Part shown: in pieces, positions 9,158 through 18,400 of the stretch | Numbering within the stretch: position 1 is the first letter of the stretch | How the letters are laid out: each line of letters starts with the position of its first letter | Source: Streptomyces sp. DI166 | Lineage (GTDB): Bacteria; Actinomycetota; Actinomycetes; Streptomycetales; Streptomycetaceae | NCBI RefSeq assembly: GCF_900091315.1 | Contig: NZ_FLSP01000029.1 | Coordinates: forward strand, 22,544-86,543 | Length of the DNA: 64,000 bases | Direction of reading: 5' to 3' | The notes under the pieces: generated by a model | Seen by the model: only the letters and a program-made list of their open reading frames with translations | What the model was told of the DNA's origin: nothing | Databases searched by the model: none | Translations under genes and position numbers: made by a program

Positions 9158-9326
9158 CGCACCCCGGCGGAGCTGCGGTTCAACAGCCTTGAACCCAGGG
9201 CAAGTTGCCCACCCTAGCCGTCCGGCGCATGTTCCGCCGGAAAATGCCAGAACCCTCACCCCTCGCCCACACGTTGCGTAGCTTCGTGGTCACTCAGCCG
9301 AACCCAGAGGCGGGAGGGGAGTCACC

Positions 9327-9722
9327 GTGCCCGGAATCGACGAGTGTCTGCTGGAGGCCATGCAGCTGCCCGGCGCGCGCGGCGCGGCGCTGGTCGACTG
9401 GACCAGCGGACTGACCCTGGGCACGGTCGGCGAGTCCCCGGGCGGCGACGCGGAGGCGAGCGCGGCCGAGGCCGCCGAGCTGGCCCGGCTGGCCGCCGAG
9501 CACCGGGTGTTCGCCCCGGCGCGGGAACCCGGCGACGAGACCGAGCCGCCCCTGGAGGACCTGATCCTCAGCAACCGGGACAGCTATCACGTGCTGAGGT
9601 TCGTGTGGACCTCGTTCGACAGCAGCGTGTTCCTGCATGTGTGGCTGGGCCGCGAGGAGGGAAACCTCGCGCTCGCCCGGATCCGCCTCGGCGAGCTGGC
9701 CGGACGGCTGGTGCTGGGATGA
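9327..9722 (+). CDS. Roadblock/LC7-like small signalling protein, paralogue A
   Basis: A 131-residue protein starting with GTG behind a clear GGGAGGGGA. It is a paralogue of the protein at 11086-11460: both share the pattern GAxGxALVDxTSGxxLGTxG, a central segment ending LEDLILSxxDxYHxLR and the C-terminal LFLYLxLxxxxxNLAxAR-type helix. The fold looks like a Roadblock/LC7 or profilin-like domain, which typically forms dimers and regulates small GTPases or kinases. It ends in an ATGA overlap with the next gene, so it is the first gene of a four-gene operon. Confidence 0.65.
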   Translation: MPGIDECLLEAMQLPGARGAALVDWTSGLTLGTVGESPGGDAEASAAEAAELARLAAEHRVFAPAREPGDETEPPLEDLILSNRDSYHVLRFVWTSFDSSVFLHVWLGREEGNLALARIRLGELAGRLVLG

Positions 9723-10573
9723 CCGCGCTGCACGCCACCCCGGCCGGCCTGCCGCCCCGGCTGCCGGTGCGGGACCGCAGCACCGCCGCCGAGCGGGTGC
9801 CGAGGGGTCTGTCACCGATGCTGAGCCGGCTCGCCGCCGAGCGGGCCACCGGGGTCCTGCTGCGCGAGCGCGGCACGCTCTACCTGGCCGACGGGCAGAT
9901 CGTCCACGCCGAGAGCCCCGCCGCCCCCGGACTCGACGTCCTGCTCACCGCGCACGGCACGCTCTCCGCCGACGCCTGGATGGACGCCGTCAACCAGGCC
10001 GACGAACGGCACGGCGCCGCCCGCCTGCTGCTCGACAGCGGCCGCATAGCCCCGGGCACCCTGGAGCTCTGCCACCTGGGCGCCCTCTACGACGCCGCCT
10101 ACTTCGCCCTCGCGCCCAGCAGCACCCCGGGCCGCTTCCGCTACGGCACCGGGCACTGGCTCGGCCCCGTGCGCCCGGTGCCGGTGACCTCGCTGGAGCG
10201 CGAGACCCTGCGCCGCCGCGTCCTGCTGGACCGCATCTGGCCGGACCACGCCGCCGACAGCGCGCCGCTCGCCCGCGCCGACCCGCCCCGGCCCCCCACG
10301 CTCACCGGCCGCCAGCAGGCCGTACTGGCCCTCCTGGACGGCGTCCGCACCGCACCGGACATCGCCCGCGCCCTGGGCCGCCCCACTTTCCACACCCTGG
10401 TGGACATACGGCGGCTGGCGGCGGCCGGAGTCCTCAGCCCACGCCCGCAGGAACCGGCCCCGCCCCCGCTCCCCACCCGGTCGGCCCCCCGGCCGCCCGG
10501 GGAGCGGCCCGCACCCAACGACCCCGACGTCGCCCTGCTGAAGAGAGTCCGGGATGCGCTGGAGGCCCTTTGA
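9719..10573 (+). CDS. DUF4388 (PatA N-terminal-like) domain protein
   Basis: A 284-residue protein. Residues about 30-100 (LSRLAAERATGVLLRERGTLYLADGQ and onwards) match the DUF4388/PATAN pattern found with response regulators and gliding or gas-vesicle signalling proteins. Around residues 190-240 is a winged-helix-like stretch (LTGRQQAVLALLDGVRTAPD followed by IARALGR), then a Pro-rich tail with a short final helix. The ATG overlaps the preceding gene (ATGA), indicating translational coupling inside the Roadblock operon. Its role is unknown; it may be a receiver or adaptor for the neighbouring Roadblock proteins. Confidence 0.65.
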   Translation: MTALHATPAGLPPRLPVRDRSTAAERVPRGLSPMLSRLAAERATGVLLRERGTLYLADGQIVHAESPAAPGLDVLLTAHGTLSADAWMDAVNQADERHGAARLLLDSGRIAPGTLELCHLGALYDAAYFALAPSSTPGRFRYGTGHWLGPVRPVPVTSLERETLRRRVLLDRIWPDHAADSAPLARADPPRPPTLTGRQQAVLALLDGVRTAPDIARALGRPTFHTLVDIRRLAAAGVLSPRPQEPAPPPLPTRSAPRPPGERPAPNDPDVALLKRVRDALEAL

Positions 10574-10592
10574 CCGACAGAGGAGAAACCTG

Positions 10593-11072
10593 ATGGCCGC
10601 CGAGGCGCCGATACTCGACGAGCTCCACCGGCTCCGAGCCCGCATCCCCCAGCTGACCGGCTCCCTCGCGGCCAGCGTCGACGGCCTCGTCGTCGCCGCG
10701 GACGCGCCGGACACCGAACCGGACGGCGTGGCCGCCCTCACCGCCGCCGCGCTCGGCGTCGCCGTCCGCCTCGCCGACGCCACCGGCCGCGGTGACCTGC
10801 GCGAACTGCTGGTCCGCGGCCACGGCGGCTATGTGGCGACCTACGCGGCGGGACAGGCTGCCGTACTGACCCTGCTCGCCAAGGACGACGTCAGCGTCGG
10901 ACGGCTGCACCTGGAGGGCCGCCGCGCCGCCGCCCGGATCGGGGAGCTGGTCGACGGGGCGGCCGAGGAGACCAAGAGCCGAACGCCCGCGCGGGCCCCG
11001 GCCGCCCGGGCGAAAGCCCCGCGCGACCGGCGCACCGCGTCCACCCAACCGCGCACCAGCGCGGAGAGTTGA
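10593..11072 (+). CDS. Roadblock/LC7 domain protein (MglB-like)
   Basis: A 159-residue protein. The first 125 residues match a Roadblock/LC7 domain (ELHRLRARIPQLTGSLAASV, then DGLVVAADAP and a hydrophobic core with VATYAAGQAAVLTLL). The tail is basic and Ala/Arg/Pro-rich. ATG at 10593 with AGGAGA in front is preferred over an in-frame ATG at 10554 that would overlap the previous gene. Roadblock proteins are dimeric GTPase-activating or scaffold modules. No Ras/MglA-like GTPase is encoded nearby. Confidence 0.75.
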   Translation: MAAEAPILDELHRLRARIPQLTGSLAASVDGLVVAADAPDTEPDGVAALTAAALGVAVRLADATGRGDLRELLVRGHGGYVATYAAGQAAVLTLLAKDDVSVGRLHLEGRRAAARIGELVDGAAEETKSRTPARAPAARAKAPRDRRTASTQPRTSAES

Positions 11073-11085
11073 GAGGAAATTCATC

Positions 11086-11460
11086 ATGGCGAACACCGAG
11101 ACCTCGCTGAAAGAGGCGCTGACCTCCATCGAGGGTGCGACCGGCGTCGCGCTCGTGGACTACACGAGCGGCATGGCGCTGGGCACCATGGGCGGCAGCA
11201 AGACCTTCGACCTGAGCGTGGCCGCCGCCGGCAACACCGATGTCGTCCGGGCCAAGATGCGCACCATGGAGCACCTCGGGCTCAAGGGCGAGATCGAGGA
11301 CATCCTGATCTCCCTGAGCGACCAGTACCACCTGATCCGTCTGCTCAGCGGCCGTGGCGGCAACGGCCTCTTCCTGTACCTGGTGCTCGACGCCAAGCGT
11401 TCCAACCTGGCGATGGCCCGGCACCAGTTGAAGAAGATCGAGCAGGATCTGGAGGTCTGA
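11086..11460 (+). CDS. Roadblock/LC7-like small signalling protein, paralogue B
   Basis: A 124-residue protein, last gene of the four-gene operon, 13 nt after the Roadblock gene and with GAGAGGAAA in front of its ATG. It is a clear paralogue of the gene at 9327: VALVDYTSGMALGTMGG at residues 20-36 and EIEDILISLSDQYHLIRLLS in the middle. It probably forms homo- or heterodimers with its relatives in this operon; that is inference from the family. Function unknown. Confidence 0.68.
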   Translation: MANTETSLKEALTSIEGATGVALVDYTSGMALGTMGGSKTFDLSVAAAGNTDVVRAKMRTMEHLGLKGEIEDILISLSDQYHLIRLLSGRGGNGLFLYLVLDAKRSNLAMARHQLKKIEQDLEV

Positions 11461-11475
11461 CGGCCTGACCGCGCT

Positions 11476-12057
11476 TTAGACGAGTGCCGCGGTGCGGCGG
11501 CGGGCCCCGCCGGGGGCCGCGTCGCCCGCCGCGATGCCCGTGCCGCGGTAGGCCTTGACCGCCTTGCCGACCGGCCGTCCGCCCGCGCGCAGCCAGTCCA
11601 CGCGCACCCACCACAGCGTCTCCTCGGCCCGCTCGCGGCGGCCGATCCAGGCCGACTTCAGCCACAGCCCGACACCCGCCCCGGCCAGCAGCATGCCGCC
11701 CGCCGCGGGCACCGCGAACGCGCTGCCGAACGCGGCGGCGAAGGCCAGCAGCAGCCACCAGCGGTGGCCGCGCCGCCACACCCGCAGCGTCACCGCGCGG
11801 TCCTGGAGGACGTCGTGCCGCCCGGCGCGCGAGGCACCGCGCGTCAGGGCGCCGTACCGCCCCCGCCGCAGGTACGCCACCACGGCCGCGGTGATGAGGA
11901 ACAGGGCCGCCCCGGCCATCACCCCGATCCGCCGCCCGGTGATGCCGGGCACCAGGACGCCGAGCCCGGCTGCCAGGCCCCCGAGCCAGAACAGCGGTGC
12001 CGCCCCGGCCCGTACGACCACGGCCACTCTCGCCAGTCCATGACCTCCGCGTGTCAC
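11476..12057 (-). CDS. Integral membrane protein of unknown function
   Basis: A 193-residue protein with four likely membrane helices arranged as two hairpins (about residues 20-38, 44-62, 98-112, 116-132) separated by a basic loop with RRGRYGALTRGASRAGRHD. The C-terminal 55 residues are basic and predicted cytoplasmic. No catalytic motif is visible. It converges with the Roadblock operon (15 nt between stops). Conserved hypothetical; no function assigned. Confidence 0.65.
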   Translation of the reverse strand: MTRGGHGLARVAVVVRAGAAPLFWLGGLAAGLGVLVPGITGRRIGVMAGAALFLITAAVVAYLRRGRYGALTRGASRAGRHDVLQDRAVTLRVWRRGHRWWLLLAFAAAFGSAFAVPAAGGMLLAGAGVGLWLKSAWIGRRERAEETLWWVRVDWLRAGGRPVGKAVKAYRGTGIAAGDAAPGGARRRTAALV

Positions 12058-12145
12058 GTTCCGCCTCCTCGAAACGTCGAGTACCAGTGGCGGGGAGGTT
12101 AGCGGACCTGTGTGAGACCTGTCTGAGAACGTCCGGGAGGGCGTC

Positions 12146-13006
12146 TCACTCCACGAACAGCCCGCGGGCCGCCGCCTTCGCGTCGAACTCCTCCAGCCAC
12201 GCCTGCGCGTCGGGCAGGTCGTCGCACATGGCCTCCAGCAGCACTCGGCCCAGCAGCATCGGGGCGCAGGCGGTGTCGAAGGCGAGCCCGGTGCCGACGG
12301 CGGCGGGCAGCAGCAGGTCGGAGGCCTTGGCGACCGGCGCGAAGGCGGAGTCGGCGACCGTGACCACGGTGAGTCCGGCCTCCCTCGCGTAGCCGAGGGT
12401 GTCCAGCACCTCGCGCGGATGCCGGGGCAGCGCGAAGCAGAGCAGCGCCGAGGCGCCGGCCCGGACGCAGGCGTCGATCCGGTCGTGGATCATCGTGCCG
12501 CCCTCGTTCAGCAGCCGGACGTCCGGGTGGACCTTGGCCGCGAAGTAGGCGAAGCCGTACGCCTGGGCGGCCGCCGCGCGCAGGCCCAGCACCGGCAGCG
12601 GGCGGGAGGCGGCCAGCAGCCGGCCCGCCTTGCGCACCGGACGCGGGTCGGCGAGCAGTTCGGCCAGGTGCCGCAGGTTCTCGATCTCGGCCTCGACGGC
12701 CTGCTGGTACTCGTTGGAGGTGCGCTCGGTGTCGGCGGGTTCGACGGGCGCCACCTCGCGCAGATGGCGGCGCAGCGCCGGGTAGCCGTCGAAGCCGAGG
12801 GCGACGGCGAAACGGGTCACCGACGGCTGGCTGACCCCGGCCAGTTCGGCGAGTTCGACGCTGGAGAGGAAGGGCACGTCGGCGGCCCGGCGCACCATGC
12901 TGTGCGCGATGCGCCGCTGGGTCGGGGTGAGCCGGTGCCCCTCGAAGAGCGCCTGCAGCCGTGCGGCCGGGGTGTCCGCGGCCCTCGTGTTGCCCTCCGC
13001 GCTCAT
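12146..13006 (-). CDS. RpiR/MurR-family transcriptional regulator
   Basis: A 286-residue repressor-type protein with an N-terminal helix-turn-helix (LSSVELAELAGVSQPSVTRF at about 48-67, then ALGFDGYPALRRHL) and a C-terminal SIS domain (about 125-270) of the kind that binds phosphosugars or other small ligands. ATG at 13006 overlaps the stop of the upstream ammonia-lyase homologue by four bases (ATGA), so the two are co-transcribed and coupled. A 16-bp palindrome at 14580-14595 upstream of the pair is a good candidate for its own operator. Confidence 0.9.
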   Translation of the reverse strand: MSAEGNTRAADTPAARLQALFEGHRLTPTQRRIAHSMVRRAADVPFLSSVELAELAGVSQPSVTRFAVALGFDGYPALRRHLREVAPVEPADTERTSNEYQQAVEAEIENLRHLAELLADPRPVRKAGRLLAASRPLPVLGLRAAAAQAYGFAYFAAKVHPDVRLLNEGGTMIHDRIDACVRAGASALLCFALPRHPREVLDTLGYAREAGLTVVTVADSAFAPVAKASDLLLPAAVGTGLAFDTACAPMLLGRVLLEAMCDDLPDAQAWLEEFDAKAAARGLFVE

Positions 13007-14513
13007 GCGCCGTTCCCCCTCCAGATCTCCGTGAACCGGTCCAGCAACCGGGCGGCCGCCGTCACGTCGTCGGTGAGCGGCCGGTCGGCCTGGTCCTCGT
13101 CGAGCACCGCCTCGGCGAGCTCCAGCGCGCGGCCCACCGGGAGTCCCGGTTCGGGCCTGAGTTCGCGCTGGCGCAGCGCCCGTACGGCGGCGACGAGTTC
13201 GCAGCCGACGACGAGACGGTACGCGCCGCACGCGCGCAGCGTCTGCCGGGCGGCGAGCGAGGCGAAACTGGCCTGTTCCTCGACGCCCCGGGAGAGTACA
13301 GCGTGGCCGAGGGAGGCGGGGGCGGAGAACGCGCGCAGGTCGCCGAGGGCGGCCGCGGCGGAGTACTCCAGGATCATCACCCCGGACGCGGCGGGCTCGT
13401 GGTCGGCGAGGAAGGGCCGCAGCCGGGTGTAGGCGGGCTCGTTGAGGGTGTGCAGGCGGGAGGTGGACAGCCGCGCGACCTGGGTGAGGGCGAGCCGGAA
13501 GTGGTCCAGGGCGAGGGCGAGCCCGGCCTGGTAGAAGCCGCCGTGGTGGTAGGCGGCGAGGTCGTCGGCCGAGATCAGCGGGTTCTCGGCGGCGGCGTTG
13601 AGCTCGACGGCGAGCAGCGCCTCCAGCGCGTCGGCGGCGTCGTGCGCGGGGCCGTGGATCTGCGGCAGGCAGCGGAAGCCGTACGGGTCCTGGATGCGGC
13701 CGAGCGGCGGGGTGGGCCGGTCGGCGGCGCCGGTCAGCTCCCGCATGCGGCGGGCCACCTCGGCGGTGCCGCGGTGCGGGCGGGCCTGGTGGACGGGGGC
13801 GGCGAACGGCTCGTGGGAGCCGTCGACGGCGAGCAGGGAGAGCGCGGCGACGACCTCGGTGGCGCCGAGCAGCCCGCGCAGTTCGTGCAGGGCGAGGGCG
13901 GCCTGGCCGAGGGTGAGGGCGTTGCTGCTTATCAGGGCGAGCGCGTCGTTGTTGTCCAGCGGCTGCGGCGCGGGGCGCCGGTCCCCCGCCACGGGTGCTC
14001 CCCGGCCAGGGCCAGCCCCATCTGGGCGAGCGCGGCGAGGTCGCCCGTGCCGACGGAGCCGAACTCGTGGACGACCGGATGGGCGCCGCCGATCAGCGCC
14101 TCGCACAGCGCGCTCACCACGGACGGCCGCAGCCCGGCGCCGCCCGCGAGGATCTGGTTGGCCCGGACGGCGAGCATGGCCCGCACCTGGCGGGCGGGCA
14201 GCTCCTCCCCGATGGCCCCGGCGTGGCTGCGCAGCAGGCGCAGGCCGTGCCCGGCGGCGGCCTCGGTGGGCACGTCCTCGGTGCGGTTGGCGCCGACGCC
14301 GGTGGAACGGCCGTAGACCCTGCCGGTCGCGGCGATGCGCCGGGCCGCGTCCCAGGACCGCCCGGCCCGCTTCATCGCCGCGTCGTCCGGCACCGGCCGC
14401 GCGGTCCCGTCGGCGAGGCGCAACACGTCCGCGACGGTGAGCCCACGGCCGTCGAGCACCACGGGCCCGGCGTCCACGACCGGGGGCCCGGCCACGATCC
14501 GGGACGACCTCAC
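13003..14513 (-). pseudogene. Histidine/aromatic ammonia-lyase homologue, frameshifted and lacking the Ala-Ser-Gly triad
   Basis: Two overlapping minus-strand frames together give one HAL/PAL-family protein of about 500 residues. The N-terminal frame runs from 14513 to GEHPWRG and the C-terminal frame continues with DNNDALALISSNALTLGQ to 13003. The break is at a run of five C at 13983-13987; one extra base there would restore a continuous frame. Family motifs are otherwise intact: YGRSTGVG, ENPLIS, QDPYGFRCLPQIHG. The MIO-forming triad is not: where HAL has GSVGASGDLAPLA this protein has GSVGTGDLAALAQ, one residue shorter and with Thr-Gly. Either a lone indel/sequencing error in a MIO-less subfamily, or a decaying gene. 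It overlaps the RpiR regulator by ATGA. Confidence 0.8.
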
Positions 14514-14579
14514 GCGCGCACTCCCCTCGACACGGACCGACCGTCCTGCCCGTCGACCATATTCAGCCGACGGAAAATC

Positions 14580-14595
14580 TGCATGACGTTATACA
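14580..14595. promoter_or_regulatory. Palindromic operator candidate upstream of the lyase-rpiR pair
   Basis: TGCATGACGTTATACA reads as TGnATnACGTnATnCA, a 16-bp palindrome matching at 12 of 16 positions and centred on ACGT. It lies about 67 bp upstream of the lyase start. Autoregulation by the co-transcribed RpiR-family protein is the simplest hypothesis. Confidence 0.45.
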
Positions 14596-14627
14596 GCCCG
14601 GGTCGTACCGTGCGCATGACCCACGGG

Positions 14628-15464
14628 TCAGCGCTTGCGCCACACCGTCACATGCGCCTCGAAGTAGTCGTACTCGCGGGGGTTCTGCCGCAGCACGGCG
14701 CCTTCGTCGCTCTCCGCCAGCAGGTCGAAGGCGGTGCCGAGCAGTTGCTTGACCGCCTCCTCACTGGGCGTGTGGTCGCTGCTGGAGCCGAGCCAGCGCT
14801 CGGGGTCGCTGTAGGCCGGGTACCAGGACCACGGGCAGGCGACCATGAGCAGTCCGCCGGGGCGCAGGAACGCGTCGGAGTCGGTGAACTGGCGCAGGCA
14901 CCGCTCCGGATCGGCGACCCGGTCGAGGACGTTGGACAGCACCGCGGCGTCCACACCGCGCGTGGTCTCCCCGAGGAGACCGAGGTCGCAGGCGTCACCC
15001 ACCTCGAAGTCGACCCGGGCACGCCCCTCACCCGGTACCGGGACCCGGACATGGACCTCGCGGGTGTACGGCCCCTGCTGGACCACGCTGAAAGTGCCGC
15101 AGCCGTGTCTGTGCAGGGTCCGGGCGACATCGATGGAGCGCGGGCTGACGTCGATGCCGGTGACCCGTTCCTCGACCCAGCCGCCCAGCGCGTGGGCGAC
15201 ACCGCCGACGCTGCACCCCACGTCGAGGGCGCGACGCACCCGCGTACCGCTGCGCAGGGCGCACAGTTCGAGCAGATCGGACAGGCGCTGGGGGTACCCG
15301 TGGGAGGTGGCCAGCGGATGGTGCGGGCGCTCGAAGACGTCGTCGATGCGCCCGTAGTGCATGAGCAGGTACTTGGAGAGGTCGCGCGTGTTCTCGTACG
15401 GGCCGAGGGTGGGGTCGTCCTCGAAGAGGTCGTCACCCTTGAGCAGCACGGGCGGCACGGTCAT
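14628..15464 (-). CDS. SAM-dependent methyltransferase resembling the OvoA C-terminal (thiohistidine N-methyltransferase) domain
   Basis: A 278-residue class I methyltransferase. SAM motif I is ALDVGCSVGGVAHALGG (about residue 79), motif post-I GIDVSPRSID, acidic GDACDLG. The flanks are not those of a generic methyltransferase: YENTRDLSKYLLMHYG near the N-terminus, PGGLLMVACPWSWYPAY then ERWLGSSSDH, and the terminal VTVWRKR match what I recall of the C-terminal domain of OvoA, which N-methylates 4/5-mercaptohistidine in ovothiol synthesis. It follows the two-module NRPS by 3 nt with GAGGAG inside the NRPS end, so it is coupled to it and probably methylates the peptide, a building block or a histidine-like residue. 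No OvoA sulfoxide-synthase partner is present in the window. Confidence 0.78.
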   Translation of the reverse strand: MTVPPVLLKGDDLFEDDPTLGPYENTRDLSKYLLMHYGRIDDVFERPHHPLATSHGYPQRLSDLLELCALRSGTRVRRALDVGCSVGGVAHALGGWVEERVTGIDVSPRSIDVARTLHRHGCGTFSVVQQGPYTREVHVRVPVPGEGRARVDFEVGDACDLGLLGETTRGVDAAVLSNVLDRVADPERCLRQFTDSDAFLRPGGLLMVACPWSWYPAYSDPERWLGSSSDHTPSEEAVKQLLGTAFDLLAESDEGAVLRQNPREYDYFEAHVTVWRKR

Positions 15465-15467
15465 CCT

Positions 15468-18400
15468 TCAACTCCTCGCTTTCGTGAAACCGCTGTCCGG
15501 GGTTCGAGGCCGGCGTCGGAGCACCGGTCGTGCGGCGGGGATCGTCGTGCTCTCCACGGCCTCGGCGAGGCCCCTGACGGTGGGTGTCTCGAACAGAGTC
15601 CGCACCCCGAGATCGACGCCGAGGGCGGTGCGCACCCGGTTCACCAGGCGGATGGCGAGCAGCGAGTGTCCGCCGAGGTCGAAGAACCCGTCGTCGATAC
15701 CGACCTTCTCCACGCCCAGCGTCTCGGCGAAGAGCGCGCACAGGACCTCCTCGCGGGCGCTGCGGGGTGCGCGGTGTTCGGCCGTCACCGTGTAGGAGGG
15801 CGCGGGCAGTCGGGCCCGGTCGAGCTTGCCGTTGGGGGTGACCGGGAGCGCGGCGAGTTCGACGAACGCGGCCGGGACCATGTAGTCCGGCAGCACCTTG
15901 GCCAGCCCCGCGCGCAGGGCGGCACTGTCGAGCGGCGGCCCGTCGGGCACCACGTACGCGACCAGGCGCCGGTCCCCGGGGGTGTCCTCGCGCACCACCA
16001 CCGCGGCCTGGGCCACGCCCTCGGCGCGGGTCAGCGCGCTCTCGACCTCGCCGGGCTCGATGCGGAAGCCGCGGATCTTGACCTGGTCGTCCGCCCGGCC
16101 GAGGAACACCAGCCGCCCCTCGCGGTCCCAGCGCACGACGTCGCCGGTGCGGTACATACGGGTGCCCGGGGCGCCGTGGGGATCGGCGACGAAGCGGCCG
16201 GCGGTGAGGCCCGGCCGGTCGGCGTAGCCGCGGGCGAGACCGGCGCCGGCGAGGTACAGCTCGCCGGGAACGCCGACCGGGACGGGCAGGAGGCGCTCGT
16301 CGAGGACGTACATCCGGGTGTGGGCGAGTGCCTCGCCCAGGGGGACGGTGGTACCGATGTCCCCGCGCTGTGCGTGGGTGTAGGGGTGCCCGGTGACGCA
16401 CAGGGTCATCTCGGTAGGCCCGTAGGTCGTGCGGACGACAGTGTCCGGGCAGTTCTCCAGGACGCGGGCCACCGCCTGCGGGGAGATCACATCGCCGCCG
16501 GTGGTGACTTCCTTCAGCCGGGCCAGGCCCTCGGCGAGGTCCTCGGCCACGACCCGGAACAGGCCCGCGGTGAGCGACAGATGGGTGATGCCGTGGCGCT
16601 CGATCAGCTCGCGCAGGGCGTGCGCGTCCAGTTCGCCGGGCGGGGCGACGACCACGCGCCCTCCGTTGAGGAGCGGTGCCCAGATCTCGTACGTCGAGGC
16701 GTCGAAGGCGTGCGGGGAGTGGAAGAGCACCCGGTCGCGCGGGCCGACCTGCCAGGACGGGTCGAGGGCCAGATCGACGACGCCCTGGTGTGTGACGGTG
16801 ATGCCCTTGGGCTCGCCGGTGGAACCGGAGGTGAACATCACGTACGCCGCCGCCTCGGGCGCCGTCGGCACCGGCCGCCACCCGCCGGGATCACGCGTGC
16901 CGAGCACCACTTCGACCGGCACGGGCCCGTCCGGGTCCCGGTCGGTGACCAGTGTGTGCGTGCGGTGTGCCGCGTCGACCAGGAGGACGGGGCCGGTGGC
17001 GCGGGCGACGACCTCGCGCATACGGGCGAGCGGGTAGGCCGTGTGGACGGGCATGTAGGCGCCGCCCGCCTTCAGCACGGCGAGGAGCGACACGACGAGT
17101 TCCGCCGAGCGTTCCATCAGCACGGGTACGACGGTCTCCGGACCGACGCCCGCCTCGGCGAGTTCGGCCGCCAGGGCGCCGCTCTCGCTGTCGAGGTCGC
17201 GGTAGGTGAGCCGGGCGCCGTTCGCTTCTACGGCCACCTCGTGCGGGGTGCGGGTCGCCTGGGCCGTGAAGGCCTCCACGAGCGACGCGTGTGTGCGGGG
17301 CAGGTCGGGGCCGCGGCCGAGGGCGAGGAGTTCGGCGCGCTCCTGCGGGGTGGTGAGGACGAGTGACCCGAGAGCCGTCTCCGGCCGGGCGGCGGCCTGT
17401 TCGAGGATCCTGACCAGGCGCTCGCCGATCAGCCGGGCGGACTCCGGGTCGAAGAGGTCCCGGGCGTAGCCGACGGCGAGGCCGAGGCCCGCGCAGCCGC
17501 CGTCGGGCCGGTGGTGTTCCTCGAAGGTGAACTCCAGGTCGAACTTGGCGATGTCGAGCATGTAGCCGTCGTCGGTGCAGACCGCTCCGCCGAGCCGCGG
17601 CGGCTCCACGCGCACGTCCTTGACCGACACGGCGACCTGGAAGAGGGGGTGGTGGGCCAGTGACCGGGCGGGGGAGAGTTCTTCGACGAGGCGTTCGAAG
17701 GGGAGGTCCTGGTGGTCGTAGGCGGCCAGGGAGACGGCCCTGGTGCGGTCGAGGAGTTCGGTGAAGGTGGGATCGCCGGAGGTGTCGTTGCGCAGGACGA
17801 GGGTGTTGACGAAGAAGCCGACGAGGTCTTCGAGTGCTTCGTCGCCGCGTCCGGCGACGACGGTGCCCAGGGGGATGTCGGTGCCCGCGCCGAGCCGGGT
17901 GAGCAGGGCGGCCACGGCCGCCTGCATCACCATGAACACTGAGGCGCCTCTGGAGGCGGCCAGTTCACGGAGGCGGGTGTGGGTGTGGGCGTCGAGGGTG
18001 AGGGTGGTGCTGCCGCCCCGGTAGGAGGCGCGGGCGGGGCGGGGGCGGTCGGTGGGCAGGGTCAGTTCCTGCGGGAGTCCGGCCAGTGCTGCGCGCCAGT
18101 GGGCGAGTTGGCGGGGGCCTTCGAGGTCGAGGAGTTCGCGTTGCCAGAGGGTGTAGTCGGCGTACTGGATGTCCAGGGGTGGCCAGTCGGGGGCTGTTCC
18201 GGCCAGCCGGGCGGCATACGCGGTGGACAGGTCCGCCGAGAGGGGGGCCATGGACCAGCCGTCGGCGGCGATGTGGTGCACCACCAGCACCAGCACCGTC
18301 TCCCCGGGACCGGTCTCCAACACCCGCACCCGCAACGGGATCTCGGTGCCCAAGTCGAACGGATGGCCTCCTGCCTCCGCGACCAGGCCGGGAACCTCCT

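Noticed and set aside
13995..17366. Long plus-strand open frame opposite the lyase, methyltransferase and NRPS
   Set aside because: Same GC shadow effect; no motif and crosses several real gene boundaries.
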